Shown here one piece after another: positions 17,576 through 25,872 of a stretch of 64,000 bases of DNA. Position 1 is the first letter of the stretch, and each line of letters starts with the position of its first letter. The stretch is from Halosimplex halophilum (GTDB lineage Archaea; Halobacteriota; Halobacteria; Halobacteriales; Haloarculaceae), in NCBI RefSeq assembly GCF_004698125.1, contig NZ_ML214297.1, positions 2,144,891-2,208,890 of the forward strand, given 5' to 3'. The position numbers and the translations under genes are program-made. Under the pieces are notes generated by a model that was given only the letters and a program-made list of their open reading frames with translations, did no database searches and was not told the origin of the DNA.

Positions 17576-18611
17576 CCAGCGCCCCCAGCAGGCGGTCGTG
17601 GTCGTCGGCCGTCCGGACGGCGACCCGGACGTGCGAGTCCAGCCCCGCGAACGACCGGGCGTCCCGGAGTTCGATGCCGGCCGCCCGCGCCCGCGAGAGC
17701 AACTCCTCGACGCTCTCCTCGCTCCCGCAGTCGACGAGGAGGAACGGCGCGGTCGCGTCTTCCATCGGGGGTTCGGGTTCGTACACCGAGAACCGCGGGT
17801 CCCGATCGAAGGCCGCCCGCAGTCGCTCGCGCTCGCTCGCGACGCGGTCGCGCGTCTCCGCGACGAATCCCGGACGGTCCATACAGTGCGCACCGACGGC
17901 GGCGGCCGGCCAGCCGAGCCCCCAGGTGATCGCCGCAGTGCGGATCCGCTCACCCAGTTCGCCCGTCGCGACGGCGAAGCCCGCCCGCAGCCCCGGCAGC
18001 CCGAACAGTTTCGTCAGCGACCGCGCGACGACCACGCCCGGCTCGCCCGCCAGCGACGGTCGGTCCGTGAATCCCAGGAACGCCTCGTCGACGAGCAGCG
18101 GCGTCCCGGCCGCGCGACAGCGGTCGGCGAAGTCGGCCAGGGCCCCCGGTTCGTAGGCGTCGCCGGTCGGGTTGTTCGGATTGCAGAGGATCGCGAGCGC
18201 GAACTCGCCGGGGTCGCGGCCGGGGACGGCGTCGTGGTCGGCCGTCACCGCTTCGCCGCCCTGCAGTTCGACCTCGAGGGCGTACTCGCCGAACGTCGGC
18301 GCGGGGACCAGCGCCCGGTCGCCGGGGTCGACCGTCACCGCGACGGCCAGCCGGATGGCCGCCAGCCCGCCCGCGGTCGGGACCACGTCGCCGGCCTCGC
18401 AGTCGGCGTACCGCGCCGCGGCCCGCCGATACTCGGGGTAGTCCTCCGGCGGGTACGTCCGTGAGTCGTCGAGCGCGCCCGCGTAGGTCTCGGCGACGCC
18501 GTCGGGGACCTCCGGGTTGACGTTCGCGCTGAAATCGAGCGCGTCGGGGTCGTCGCTGCTCCCGTGGACCACCCCGCTCCCGGCGAGCCGCGCGACCGCC
18601 TCGTTGTCCAT
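17562..18611 (-). CDS. cobD: L-threonine-phosphate decarboxylase, PLP-dependent
   Basis: A 349-residue fold-type I PLP enzyme close to histidinol-phosphate aminotransferase. The N-terminal LDFSANVNPEVPD pattern, PNNPTGD loop, VDEAFLGF and the Schiff-base Lys in SLTKLFGLPGLRAG are those of CobD/CobC, which makes aminopropanol phosphate for the nucleotide loop of B12. Context decides against HisC: it is placed between an adenosylcobinamide amidohydrolase and cobamide assembly genes. It supplies the substrate condensed by CbiB, encoded upstream in the same direction. Start ATG at 18611 gives the full-length family N-terminus. Confidence 0.9.
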   Translation of the reverse strand: MDNEAVARLAGSGVVHGSSDDPDALDFSANVNPEVPDGVAETYAGALDDSRTYPPEDYPEYRRAAARYADCEAGDVVPTAGGLAAIRLAVAVTVDPGDRALVPAPTFGEYALEVELQGGEAVTADHDAVPGRDPGEFALAILCNPNNPTGDAYEPGALADFADRCRAAGTPLLVDEAFLGFTDRPSLAGEPGVVVARSLTKLFGLPGLRAGFAVATGELGERIRTAAITWGLGWPAAAVGAHCMDRPGFVAETRDRVASERERLRAAFDRDPRFSVYEPEPPMEDATAPFLLVDCGSEESVEELLSRARAAGIELRDARSFAGLDSHVRVAVRTADDHDRLLGALDVRE

Positions 18612-18733
18612 ACCGAGGGGTCGGGAAGCGGCGACAAGAAGCTCCCGCTCCGGTCACAGCCGATCCGGAACATCGCACACACAGGCGATCGGGACGCCCG
18701 CGAGCGGCGGTTCGGGTTCTACCGCCGTCCCGC

Positions 18734-19186
18734 TCACTCCCAGGTGTAGCCGAACGCCTCGGAGCTGCGGTCGACGTAGCGATTTTCGAGCACCTCGCTG
18801 ACGGTCCGGCCGAGTTCGTCCAGCGCCTCCTCGATGTCGGCGCGGTCGCTCCGGTCGAGCCGCTCGTCCCACGGCTCGGGAAGGTCCGCGGCGAGTTCGG
18901 GCGCGAGATACCCCACGTCGCCGGCCGACTCGTTCCAGTAGAAATCGAGGGCGTCGAGCAGGCCCAGCGCGCGGGCGGCCTCGAACTGGTCGTCGTCCAT
19001 GTAGGTGTGGTCCGCCCACTCGACGAAGCCGTCCTCCCAGGCGCCCTCTTCGAGGAACTCCGCGAGCGCCTCGCGGCGACCCTCCTCGCCCGGTCGGTCC
19101 TCCGGTTCCTCGACGGCGTCGTAGTCGCCCGGGTCCTCCGCGGCGTCGAGTCTCGGCGGGTCGGGCACCTCGGGGTCGAATGACAT
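18734..19186 (-). CDS. Acidic protein of unknown function inside the cobamide gene block
   Basis: A 150-residue, very acidic protein (MSFDPEVPDPPRLDAAEDPG at the start). Residues 40-110 look helical (AEFLEEGAWEDGFVEWADHT, FEAARALGLLDALDFYWNE) and residues 115-150 form a helix-rich end. No Cys/His cluster, signal peptide or membrane segment. The family is not recognised. It is encoded in the same direction as its neighbours, 83 bases after cobY and 122 bases before cobD, a spacing looser than the rest of the block, so it may be a passenger. An involvement in corrinoid handling would be inference from position only. Confidence 0.75.
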   Translation of the reverse strand: MSFDPEVPDPPRLDAAEDPGDYDAVEEPEDRPGEEGRREALAEFLEEGAWEDGFVEWADHTYMDDDQFEAARALGLLDALDFYWNESAGDVGYLAPELAADLPEPWDERLDRSDRADIEEALDELGRTVSEVLENRYVDRSSEAFGYTWE

Positions 19187-19269
19187 ACCCCACCTTCGGC
19201 GGTCAGCCCATTGAGGGTTTCCCACCCGTGACCGGGACCCCAGTCGGGGGACGACCGCCCGTCGCCGTC

Positions 19270-19827
19270 TCAGAGCAGGAGTCGCTCGGCGACCTCGGCG
19301 TCCTCGCGGCGGTTGACGTTGACCGCCAGCCGCGCGTCGTCGCGGACGAGCGTCCGGTCGGGACCGTCGCCGACGACGTTGACCCCGGCCGGAGCGAGCT
19401 CCTCGCCGTCGTGGACGAAGGTCGTGTCGACGCTCACGCCGAGCGCGCTCTTGAGGAAGGTCGGCGTCGCGACGGTCAGCGACCCCGACTCGTAGGCGTC
19501 GAGGACGCCGTCGACCGCCTCGGCGTCCAGCAGCGGCAGGTCCGCGGCGACGGTCACCACCGGCCCGTCGACCCGGTCGTCGGCCAGCGCGTGCTGCAGG
19601 TCCGCGACGTACCCCTCGCCGGGCGTCTCGATGGTCGGGCAGTCCACGTGGGCCGCGGTCTCCGGCGCGTGCGGCGAGACGACGGCGTAGACGCGGTCGA
19701 CCCGGCTGTCCGCCAGCGCCGCCAGCACCCGGTCGACCATCGGCTCGCCGCCGACGGGAAAGAGGGGCTTCTCGCCGTCGTAGTCGAGTCGGGTGCCCTT
19801 CCCGCCGCAGATCACCAGGGCGTCCAC
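19270..19827 (-). CDS. cobY: GTP:adenosylcobinamide-phosphate guanylyltransferase (CobY type)
   Basis: A 185-residue nucleotidyltransferase. The N-terminal ALVICGGKGTRLDYDGEKPL is the nucleotide-binding loop of the MobA-like fold, followed by VVTVAADLPLLDAE with the metal-binding Asp. In archaea CobY replaces the bacterial CobU: it activates adenosylcobinamide phosphate as the GDP derivative. The start is a GTG at 19827 preceded by GGGAGGTG, a strong ribosome-binding site seven bases away, which decides this start; the gene overlaps the end of cobS by 16 bases. Context with cobS, cbiB and cobD makes the assignment firm. Confidence 0.9.
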   Translation of the reverse strand: MDALVICGGKGTRLDYDGEKPLFPVGGEPMVDRVLAALADSRVDRVYAVVSPHAPETAAHVDCPTIETPGEGYVADLQHALADDRVDGPVVTVAADLPLLDAEAVDGVLDAYESGSLTVATPTFLKSALGVSVDTTFVHDGEELAPAGVNVVGDGPDRTLVRDDARLAVNVNRREDAEVAERLLL

Positions 19828-20648
19828 GCGACCACCTCCCCGAGCCCCACCGACTCCCCGAGCGCCGCGGGGGTCGCGAGGTCCGCGCGCCAGGCGACCA
19901 GCCCGGCGTGGAGCGCGACCACCCGCGCGAGCTCGTTCGCCCCGCCGACCACGTCGCCGGTCACGCCGCCCAGCCGCTCGCGGGCCCACCACAGGAGCGC
20001 GACCGCGACCACCAGGGCGCTCGCGAGCGCCGCGGCGGCCGCGAGCGACGGGAGCGTCAGTGCGACCGCAGGCACGGCGAGCGCGAGCGGGGCGACCAGC
20101 CCGCGGGGCGGCGTCTCGTCGGCGACCGCGGCGCCGAAGCCGTCGTGGGCCGCCGAACCCAGCGCGACCAGCATCGCCATCGCGGCCTTCGCCGCGACCT
20201 CCGCGGCGACGACCAGCCCCGCAGCGGCGGCGACCGGCAGCGCCGCGAGTCCCGTCCCTGCGAGCGCCAGCCCGGCCACCACCGCCGCGAGCGCGAGCGT
20301 CCCGCCCACGCCCAGGACGGTGTCGCCCATCACCTCCCGGCGGCGCTCGGCGTCGCCGTGGACGACCGCCGCGTCGCCCAGGTCCGCGACGCCGTCGAAG
20401 TGGTTGATCCCCGTCAGCGCGACGACGGCGAGGAGGTACGCGAGCGCGACCGTCACCGCGGGCACGGGTGCGGCGACGCCGACCGCGACCGGGACGGCGA
20501 CGAGCGCGCCCAGCAGGTAGCCCGCGACCGGCAGCGTCCACGGGGCCCGGCGGAACGCCTCCCAGGCGCGCTCGTCGCGGCCGACGGGCAGCCGGGAGAG
20601 AAAGCCCAGCGCGCCGCGGACCGCCGTCAGTCCGCCGCTCAGACCCAC
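19812..20648 (-). CDS. cobS: Adenosylcobinamide-GDP ribazoletransferase (cobalamin synthase)
   Basis: A 278-residue integral membrane protein that joins adenosylcobinamide-GDP to alpha-ribazole (phosphate). Key features are the FLSRLPVG start, LTGINHFDGVADLGDA near residue 77 and HGDAERRREVMGDTVLGVGG near 93, which together carry the Asp-rich metal site of the CDP-alcohol-phosphatidyltransferase-like CobS family, followed by several membrane helices. The start is taken as a GTG at 20648, which overlaps the end of cbiB by ten bases; no ATG is suitably placed. CobT, which would supply the activated lower ligand, is not in the window. Confidence 0.92.
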   Translation of the reverse strand: MGLSGGLTAVRGALGFLSRLPVGRDERAWEAFRRAPWTLPVAGYLLGALVAVPVAVGVAAPVPAVTVALAYLLAVVALTGINHFDGVADLGDAAVVHGDAERRREVMGDTVLGVGGTLALAAVVAGLALAGTGLAALPVAAAAGLVVAAEVAAKAAMAMLVALGSAAHDGFGAAVADETPPRGLVAPLALAVPAVALTLPSLAAAAALASALVVAVALLWWARERLGGVTGDVVGGANELARVVALHAGLVAWRADLATPAALGESVGLGEVVAWTPW

Positions 20649-21628
20649 GTGACCACCCCCCCAGTCAGGTACGTCACCGCGCCCGCACCCAGGTACGCCA
20701 GTCCGCCGGCCAGCCCGACCCGGCGGACCGCCCGCTCGGCGTCGTCGACCGTCGGCAGCGCCGCGTCGGCGTTGATGTCGTAGGCGCCCGGCTTGACGAG
20801 CCGCACGCTCAGCGCGGCGGCGACGGTCCCCATCGGCCACCCGGAGTTCGGCGAGGGGACGCGGTCGAGCCAGCGGTGCGCGGCGCGGAGCGACCCCGGC
20901 GACAGCGCCGCGGCGGCGATCAGGACCGCGCTCGCCCGCGCGGGGAGCCACATCACGGCGTCGTCCAGCCGCGCGGGCGCCCACCCGACGGGTTTCGAGC
21001 GGTAGCCGAGCATCGAGTCCATCGTGTTCACGGCCTTGACCCACGCCGCCCCCGCCGCGCCGAGCGCGACCGCCGCGACGGCGGGGTCGACGCTCGCCGG
21101 GGGTGCGGACAGCGGCCCCGCCGACAGCACGGCGTCGGCGGCGACCGCCAGGGCGGCGAACGCGCCCAGCGGCGCGACCAGCCCGTCCGCGAGGTTCTCG
21201 GCGACGCTCTCGACGACCGCGCTCCGCACCTCGCCGGGCGACAGCGCCGCGGCGTCCCGGCCGGCCAGCGCGCGCAGCTCCGACCGCGCCGCCTCCGGGT
21301 CCGTCTCGGTCAGCGCCGTCACCTCGCGGGCGACGGCGAGCAGCCGCCGGAGACTCGTCGTCAGGAACAGGGCGACCCCGCCGGCGACGGCGCCAGCGAC
21401 CGGCCGCCAGGCGCCCGCTCCCGCGACGGCGACGCCGACGGCCAACGCCGCCGCGAGGGGAAGCGCGACCGTCGCGAGCACACCGACGACCCGCGGGTGG
21501 GCCCACGCGCGGTCCAGCGGTCCGACCAGCCGGCCGAACCAGGCGACCGGGTGGGTGCGGGTCGGCGGCTCGCCGACGGCCGCGTCGAGCGCGAGCGCAA
21601 GCCCGACCGCGCCGGCGCTCAGCGACAT
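20639..21628 (-). CDS. cbiB: Adenosylcobinamide-phosphate synthase
   Basis: A 329-residue membrane protein of the CbiB/CobD family, which attaches aminopropanol phosphate to adenosylcobyric acid. Typical motifs are LALDAAVGEPPTRTHPVAWFGRLVG near residues 10-34, the region GRDAAALSPGEVRSAVVESVAENLADGLVAPL near 145-178, and KAVNTMDSMLGYRSK near 205. About five membrane helices. It overlaps the HAD hydrolase gene upstream by ten bases and cobS downstream by ten bases, so all three form a coupled unit. In the pathway it acts between CobD/CobQ (or CbiZ salvage) and CobY. Confidence 0.94.
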   Translation of the reverse strand: MSLSAGAVGLALALDAAVGEPPTRTHPVAWFGRLVGPLDRAWAHPRVVGVLATVALPLAAALAVGVAVAGAGAWRPVAGAVAGGVALFLTTSLRRLLAVAREVTALTETDPEAARSELRALAGRDAAALSPGEVRSAVVESVAENLADGLVAPLGAFAALAVAADAVLSAGPLSAPPASVDPAVAAVALGAAGAAWVKAVNTMDSMLGYRSKPVGWAPARLDDAVMWLPARASAVLIAAAALSPGSLRAAHRWLDRVPSPNSGWPMGTVAAALSVRLVKPGAYDINADAALPTVDDAERAVRRVGLAGGLAYLGAGAVTYLTGGVVTWV

Positions 21629-22272
21629 CCCATCGCCTCCAGCTCCCCGGGGAGGTCCGCCAGGTCGGTGTCGGTCAGGAGGACGCTCCGCGCGCCGGCG
21701 TCCTCGGCGCCGCCGTCGGTCGCGGGGTCGTCGCCGACGTGGACCAGGTCCGCGACCGCCACGTCCAGGGCCCCGGCGACGGCCTCGAACGCGCGGCGGT
21801 CGGGCTTGCGGTACCCGCAGTCGACGCTGGCGACGACCGCGTCGAACCGGTCGGGGTCGAGGGCCGACCGCCGTAGCGTCCGCTCGACCAGCCCCGCGAC
21901 GCTGCAGTTCGAGAGCACGCCGACCGGCCCGCGCTCGGCGGCGGCCGCGACGGCGGTCTCGGCGCCTTCGCGAGTCTCGACCGGCCCGTCGAACGCCCCG
22001 CGAACCGCCGCGGCGACCGTCTCTGCGTCGGCGTCGACGCCGCGGCTCGCGAGCGCCTCCCGGACGTGCTCGGACAGCGGGAGCTCCGCGCCCGCCTCGA
22101 CGGTGACCTGCGGCTCGCGGTAGGCCGTCGCCCAGTCGTCGGGGACCGCGACGCCGCGCTCGCGGAGTTCGCGAGCGACCGCGTCGGCGGGCTCGGCCGG
22201 CCGGGAGACGGCGACGAGCGTGCCGAACAGGTCGACGGAGACTGCCACGAACCCCCCGTCGAACCGCCGCAC
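21619..22272 (-). CDS. HAD-superfamily hydrolase at the head of the cobamide block
   Basis: A 217-residue HAD hydrolase. Motif I is SVDLFGTLV (residues 12-20), in which the second Asp of the phosphatase DxD is replaced by Phe, as in dehalogenase-like HADs; motif II is VLSNCS; motif III/IV is YRKPDRRAFE and HVGDDPATD. The cap is the helical C1 type. It is the first gene of a tightly overlapping run with cbiB and cobS. Archaeal pathways need a phosphatase for adenosylcobalamin-5'-phosphate (CobZ), and this could fill that place, but that is inference from position; the missing motif I Asp argues for caution. GTG at 22248 is a possible later start. Confidence 0.85.
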   Translation of the reverse strand: MRRFDGGFVAVSVDLFGTLVAVSRPAEPADAVARELRERGVAVPDDWATAYREPQVTVEAGAELPLSEHVREALASRGVDADAETVAAAVRGAFDGPVETREGAETAVAAAAERGPVGVLSNCSVAGLVERTLRRSALDPDRFDAVVASVDCGYRKPDRRAFEAVAGALDVAVADLVHVGDDPATDGGAEDAGARSVLLTDTDLADLPGELEAMGCR

Positions 22273-22500
22273 CTTGAACGATACGGACTGTTCAGCCCCG
22301 CGGCGACCGCGGGACGCGGCGGGCGCTCGGGTGCCGACCGCCGTCCCGGTCCGTGACCGGCGGACCGGCGGCTCTGCGACGAGGGTCGCGATAAATAAGG
22401 GGTATGCGGGCCGGTTCGGCCCCGGGTCACATGGGTCGTGGGCCGCGCGCCCGGCTTCGGGCAGGCCTGGGCTGTCGGCGAGGCGTCCGGACGGCCGTCG

Positions 22501-22674
22501 TCAGCGGCTGCCGCCCGCGTTCACCCACTTGGCCCGTCGGATGTCGTACTTCCCACAGACCGGACAGGTGTGATACTGGACGTCGAACTGCGTCTCGCAG
22601 GCGAGACACAGGTACGGCGACGCCTCGGACTTCGACAGCCCTGAAGCGCGTTTGGCCCGTTCCAAGACGCCCAT
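22501..22674 (-). CDS. Small CPxCG-type zinc-finger protein
   Basis: A 57-residue protein with two Cys pairs, CLAC (residues 23-26) and CPVCG (37-41), forming one treble-clef or zinc-ribbon-like site, and a basic end DIRRAKWVNAGGSR. It belongs to the many small CPxCG-related zinc-finger proteins of haloarchaea, some of which affect biofilm and swarming, but this one has no assigned role. The start at 22674 (MGVLERAKRA) is preferred to the extension to 22692: on the minus strand a TATA-like CTTTTTAG (22706-22713) would place the transcript start about eight bases before it. Confidence 0.8.
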   Translation of the reverse strand: MGVLERAKRASGLSKSEASPYLCLACETQFDVQYHTCPVCGKYDIRRAKWVNAGGSR

Positions 22675-22899
22675 CGTGACCACACCGATCACAGGACCGC
22701 TCCCACTAAAAAGAGCGAGGATAGTTTACACCCGCCGAAAACGCTCCCGTCCCGGCCTAAATCCGCGCTACCCCGTGATCCCGTCGACCGGGGCCTGAAG
22801 GCCGATCGACCCCGTCAACGAGCACCGCGACGGGCCGATACCGCCGACGCACGCCGGCGGCGCGGTCCGCGGGGGCCGCCGTCCGCACCGCGTCGCTGG

Positions 22900-23286
22900 T
22901 CACGCCCCGTCGGACCCCTCGCCGTCGTCGCCCTCGGTCACCGGGACGCGCGTCGGGCCGTCGTCGTCCCCGCGGTCGCCGCGGTGGCGGCGCTGTCCGT
23001 CGCCGCCGACCGGGAGCTTCTCCCGCACGTCGCTGGCGAACGACTCCACGCGGTGGCGGACCGTCGAGGCCTCCTCCTCGAAGCGCTCGACGTTGCGCTC
23101 GACGTAGTGGACCCGATCTCTGGGGATCTGTTTCATCAGGTCGTTGCCGTCGTCGTCGCTGCCCGACCGGAGCATCCAGTGGTCGCGCGCGTAGACGACC
23201 TCCTCGTTGTCGACCGTCAGCTCGGTCGTCCCCTCGTCCGGGTCGTCGTAGACGATCGTCGCCTGGCCGAGTTCGATCTCGTCCAT
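22900..23286 (-). CDS. Conserved haloarchaeal hypothetical protein
   Basis: A 128-residue soluble protein. Residues 1-55 look beta-rich (QATIVYDDPDEGTTELTVDN, then EVVYARDHWMLRSG), residues 60-95 form a helix (RDRVHYVERNVERFEEEAST), and the end is a charged disordered tail (RRHRGDRGDDDG). I do not recognise a family with known activity. On the minus strand a TATA-like GTAAAACC (23310-23317) lies about 28 bases before the ATG, which fits leaderless expression. Its divergent or adjoining neighbours (a zinc-finger protein and a lipoprotein) give no hint of function. Confidence 0.72.
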   Translation of the reverse strand: MDEIELGQATIVYDDPDEGTTELTVDNEEVVYARDHWMLRSGSDDDGNDLMKQIPRDRVHYVERNVERFEEEASTVRHRVESFASDVREKLPVGGDGQRRHRGDRGDDDGPTRVPVTEGDDGEGSDGA

Positions 23287-23330
23287 ACCTCGGCTTGGGG
23301 TCCCAGGGTTTTACGCTCGGCGGCGACCGG

Positions 23331-23660
23331 TCACGCACCGTCCGACCCGCCAGTCGTCGCCGTCCCGTTCGGTCGGTCGGAGGTCGCGGCCAGGTCGCCG
23401 TCCTCCCCGGGGGTGACGGTCCCGGCGGGCGTCGTCGCACTGGTCCCGGCCGAAGTGGTCCCCACGCCGGGGTTGACGGGCTCGGCGCCCGCGTCGTTGT
23501 CGACGGTCGTCGGCGACTCCGCGCCGACGGCGTCGGCCGTCGTCGGCGTCTCCTCGTCTTCGATCTCGGTCGCGCTCGGACCCGGCGCGCCACAGCCCGC
23601 GGCGACCGCGAGCGCGACGAGGACGGCCGCCCCGAGGGCGGCGCGCAGTTGGTTACGCAT
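23331..23660 (-). CDS. Short secreted lipoprotein, Thr/Gly-rich
   Basis: A 109-residue protein. Residues 1-22 form a signal peptide with a lipobox ending AVAAGCGAP; the Cys would carry the lipid anchor. The remainder is a low-complexity tail rich in Thr, Ser, Gly, Ala, Asp and Glu, with no fold evident, as seen in cell-surface spacer proteins that are O-glycosylated in haloarchaea. The signal begins MRNQLRAALGAA, without twin arginines, so Sec export is likely. The gene ends 44 bases before the start of the preceding hypothetical gene in the same direction and might be co-transcribed with it. Confidence 0.7.
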   Translation of the reverse strand: MRNQLRAALGAAVLVALAVAAGCGAPGPSATEIEDEETPTTADAVGAESPTTVDNDAGAEPVNPGVGTTSAGTSATTPAGTVTPGEDGDLAATSDRPNGTATTGGSDGA

Positions 23661-23763
23661 CGCCCGCCCTACGGGAGCGCCGTGGATGCGGTCGCGGCGC
23701 GCGCTCGCAAGGGGCTGCAGTGGTCGACCCGCGGCTTTTCCCGCCGAGGGCCCAATCGGCCAC

Positions 23764-24567
23764 GTGAGCAAGCAGCTGACACCCGGTGAGATCTTCGACC
23801 GGGCCGTCGAGGAAGGCGACCGTCGGCTCGACCAGTCGGCGCTCGAACTCGTCTCGACGAGTTTCATCGCGGGCTTTACCGTCCTGTTCGGCATCGTCGC
23901 GCTGGGCATCGTCGAGGGGCTCGTCGAGCCGGCCGTCGGCCACGCCGCCAAGGTCGCCGGCGCGCTCGCCTTCGCGCCCGGGCTCGTCTTTCTCGTCGCC
24001 GGCCAGACCGAGCTGTTCAACGAGAACTTCTCCGACCCGGCCGCGGCCGCCGTCGAGCGCGGCGTCGCCGCGCTGCCGTCGCTGCTCCGCCTGTGGGCGC
24101 TCACGTTCGTCTTCAACCTCCTCGGCGGCGGCCTGCTGGCGCTCGTGTTCGCCGTCGAGGGCGCGATCCCCCCGGCCGGGGCCGACGCGCTCCAGCGCTT
24201 CGCCGAGGAGACCGCACACCGGCCCGCACACACCTGGTTCACCCGCGGCGTCGCCGGCGGCGCGCTCGTGAGCCTGCTCTCCTTTCTCGTGGTCTCGGTT
24301 CGGAGCGACGGGAGCCGGCTGTGGCTCGCCTACGCCGTCGGCTTTCTGCTCGCGCTCGGCCCGTTCGACCACGTCGTCGTCTCCGTCCTCCATCTCGTCC
24401 TCGGACGGCTGCTGGGCGCGGCGGTCGGCTGGGGGACGCTCGGCGCGCTGACCGCCGTCGTCACCGCCGGCAACTTCGTCGGCGGCCTCGGCCTCGTCAC
24501 CGTCACCCACGTCACACAGGCGATGGGCGCCGACACCGCCGGGGAGTCCGGGGAATCCGAGGAGTGA
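23764..24567 (+). CDS. Formate/nitrite transporter (FNT) family channel
   Basis: A 267-residue membrane protein starting at GTG 23764. It has six hydrophobic helices and the FNT signature regions: a first re-entrant half-helix near STSFIAGFTVLFGIVALG (residues 31-48), FLVAGQTELFNENF near 78, WALTFVFNLLGG near 110, and TAGNFVGGLGLVTVTH near 237. FNT proteins form pentameric channels for formate, nitrite, hydrosulfide or acetate. The substrate cannot be read from the sequence. It is a single gene; the divergent lipoprotein gene starts 103 bases upstream. An upstream in-frame extension is only a mirror of other genes. Confidence 0.87.
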   Translation: MSKQLTPGEIFDRAVEEGDRRLDQSALELVSTSFIAGFTVLFGIVALGIVEGLVEPAVGHAAKVAGALAFAPGLVFLVAGQTELFNENFSDPAAAAVERGVAALPSLLRLWALTFVFNLLGGGLLALVFAVEGAIPPAGADALQRFAEETAHRPAHTWFTRGVAGGALVSLLSFLVVSVRSDGSRLWLAYAVGFLLALGPFDHVVVSVLHLVLGRLLGAAVGWGTLGALTAVVTAGNFVGGLGLVTVTHVTQAMGADTAGESGESEE

Positions 24568-24752
24568 CAGCGAGTGCGGCCCCTGATACCCGGAGTCCGC
24601 CGGCGCGCCTGTGGAGGGGTCGGGGGTCGGATGCGCGCCGGCGGCCGGGATATCACGGTGAGCTGGCAGACGCCAACCCCAGGGAACTCAGGACTGGTCG
24701 GGGAAAACCCCCCGGATCGCTCGGTCCGACCCGGGCCGACGGCCCGAGCCCG

Positions 24753-25301
24753 TCACTCGGCCGGCGCCTCGACGTCCGTGTCCCGAGCCTCGTAGCCGCT
24801 GTAGAGCGCCAGGACGCCCGCCAGGAGCCCGGTCGCGACGTAGTTCCACGCGACGGCGGCGTCGGGGTCGAGTTCGAACAGCCACGGGGAGACGAGCAGC
24901 CACAGCCCGAGCAGACCGACGAACCCCGCGGCCGCGACGCTCCCCAGGCGCTCGCCCGCCCGGCGGGCGTAGTTGTACCCGCCCAGCAGCGCCAGGGTGA
25001 CCCCGACGACCACGCTGTTGAACCCCATCGTGTCGCCGAACTCCAGCGCGAACAGCCACGGCGACGCGACCAGGTACGCGCCCAGCAGCGCGGTCGCCAG
25101 CGACACCCACGTCCCGTGTTCCGCCGGGTTCGTGTCGACCGTCGGCTCCGCGGTGTCGACGCCCGCCGCTCGCTGGTCGCGGTCCCCCTCCGCGCCCACG
25201 TCGTCGTCCGGCTCGCCCCCGTAGGACCCCGCGTCGTCCCCGTCGGACACGCCCGGGCCGTCCCTGTCTGACGCCGCGGTGTCGTCGTCTCGGTCGCTCA
25301 T
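24753..25301 (-). CDS. SPW-repeat membrane protein
   Basis: A 182-residue protein. The first 60 residues are a very acidic, probably disordered cytoplasmic tail. After residue 70 come four hydrophobic helices arranged as two repeats, each carrying a SPW motif (VASPWLFALEF and LVSPWLFELDP), the mark of the SPW family. The family occurs widely in bacteria and haloarchaea without an assigned role. The ATG at 25301 is used because the acidic segment begins there; the open frame continues upstream to 25586 but has no typical composition. The gene is alone. Confidence 0.82.
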   Translation of the reverse strand: MSDRDDDTAASDRDGPGVSDGDDAGSYGGEPDDDVGAEGDRDQRAAGVDTAEPTVDTNPAEHGTWVSLATALLGAYLVASPWLFALEFGDTMGFNSVVVGVTLALLGGYNYARRAGERLGSVAAAGFVGLLGLWLLVSPWLFELDPDAAVAWNYVATGLLAGVLALYSGYEARDTDVEAPAE

Positions 25302-25632
25302 GATTCCCTCCCGACTCGGGTCCGAACCCGCAAAAGCGGAGAGCTTGTGTGCGAAACGGTCCGCTGACGCGTCGACCGCCCGAGAACCCGGACCGCCGAG
25401 CGGGCCCGTCGACGGCTCGTCGAGCGGGTTAGCGGGCTCGCTCGGCGCGCGCTGACTCGTGCCGACCCCTCCTCGGCCACAGGATTCGCAGGACAGCACG
25501 GACCCGCGGCTTGTATCCGGTTGAACTCCCCAAACCGGGCCGGTTTTCCCGAACCCGGTTCCGGGAGTAGCCGGCCCACTGCCCACGAAAACAGATGCGT
25601 AGCTGTCTGTCGTGGTTCAACGGGAAGACAAG
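25302..25632. other. Gene-free stretch upstream of the SPW gene and downstream of tRNA-Tyr
   Basis: These 331 bases show no gene that I can support. The only structure is a set of short inverted repeats around 25535-25566 (AACCGGG...CCCGGTT and CCGGTT/AACCCGG), which may terminate or process the tRNA transcript. Open frames here lack the acidic composition of real genes. Confidence 0.6.
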
Positions 25633-25706
25633 TCCGCCCTCCCCGATTTGAACGGGGGACAAGTCGATCTACAGTCGACTGCTCTACCAGTCTGAGCTAA
25701 GGGCGG
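25633..25706 (-). tRNA. tRNA-Tyr (anticodon GTA)
   Basis: Reading the minus strand, the 74-base cloverleaf has a perfect 7-bp acceptor stem (CCGCCCT with AGGGCGG, discriminator A), a D arm GCTCAGACTGGTAGAGC, an anticodon arm TCGACTGTAGATCGA with anticodon GTA, and a T arm CCCCGTTCAAATCGGGG. The C1-G72 pair is the archaeal tyrosine identity element. CCA is not encoded. No intron is present between anticodon positions. A TTAAGT box about 30 bases upstream on the minus strand (25733-25738) is a plausible promoter. Confidence 0.97.
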
Positions 25707-25872
25707 GCACACGAAGGTAGCCGCCGTGTCGGACTTAACCGTTTTGACTCGCCGCGGGGGTGGGAGAGTGACCCAGCCACACGCGCGGCGGCGGACACCC
25801 GCGGCGACAGACACGCGTCAGACACTCCGGGAAGATTGAAATACCCGCGCGACGACGGATCGGACGAGCCGG

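Noticed and set aside
22273-22500. Possible cobalamin riboswitch upstream of the cobamide block
   Set aside because: No B12-box-like conserved sequence or matching fold was seen, and B12 riboswitches are not expected in haloarchaea.
22404-22679. Plus-strand frame after the AT-rich GATAAATAAGG
   Set aside because: The protein is arginine/cysteine-rich and overlaps the zinc-finger gene on the other strand; the AT-rich box more likely serves the leftward HAD-cbiB operon.
25429-25662. Minus-strand frame between tRNA-Tyr and the SPW gene
   Set aside because: It overlaps the tRNA, is basic and aromatic rather than acidic, and has no recognisable domain.
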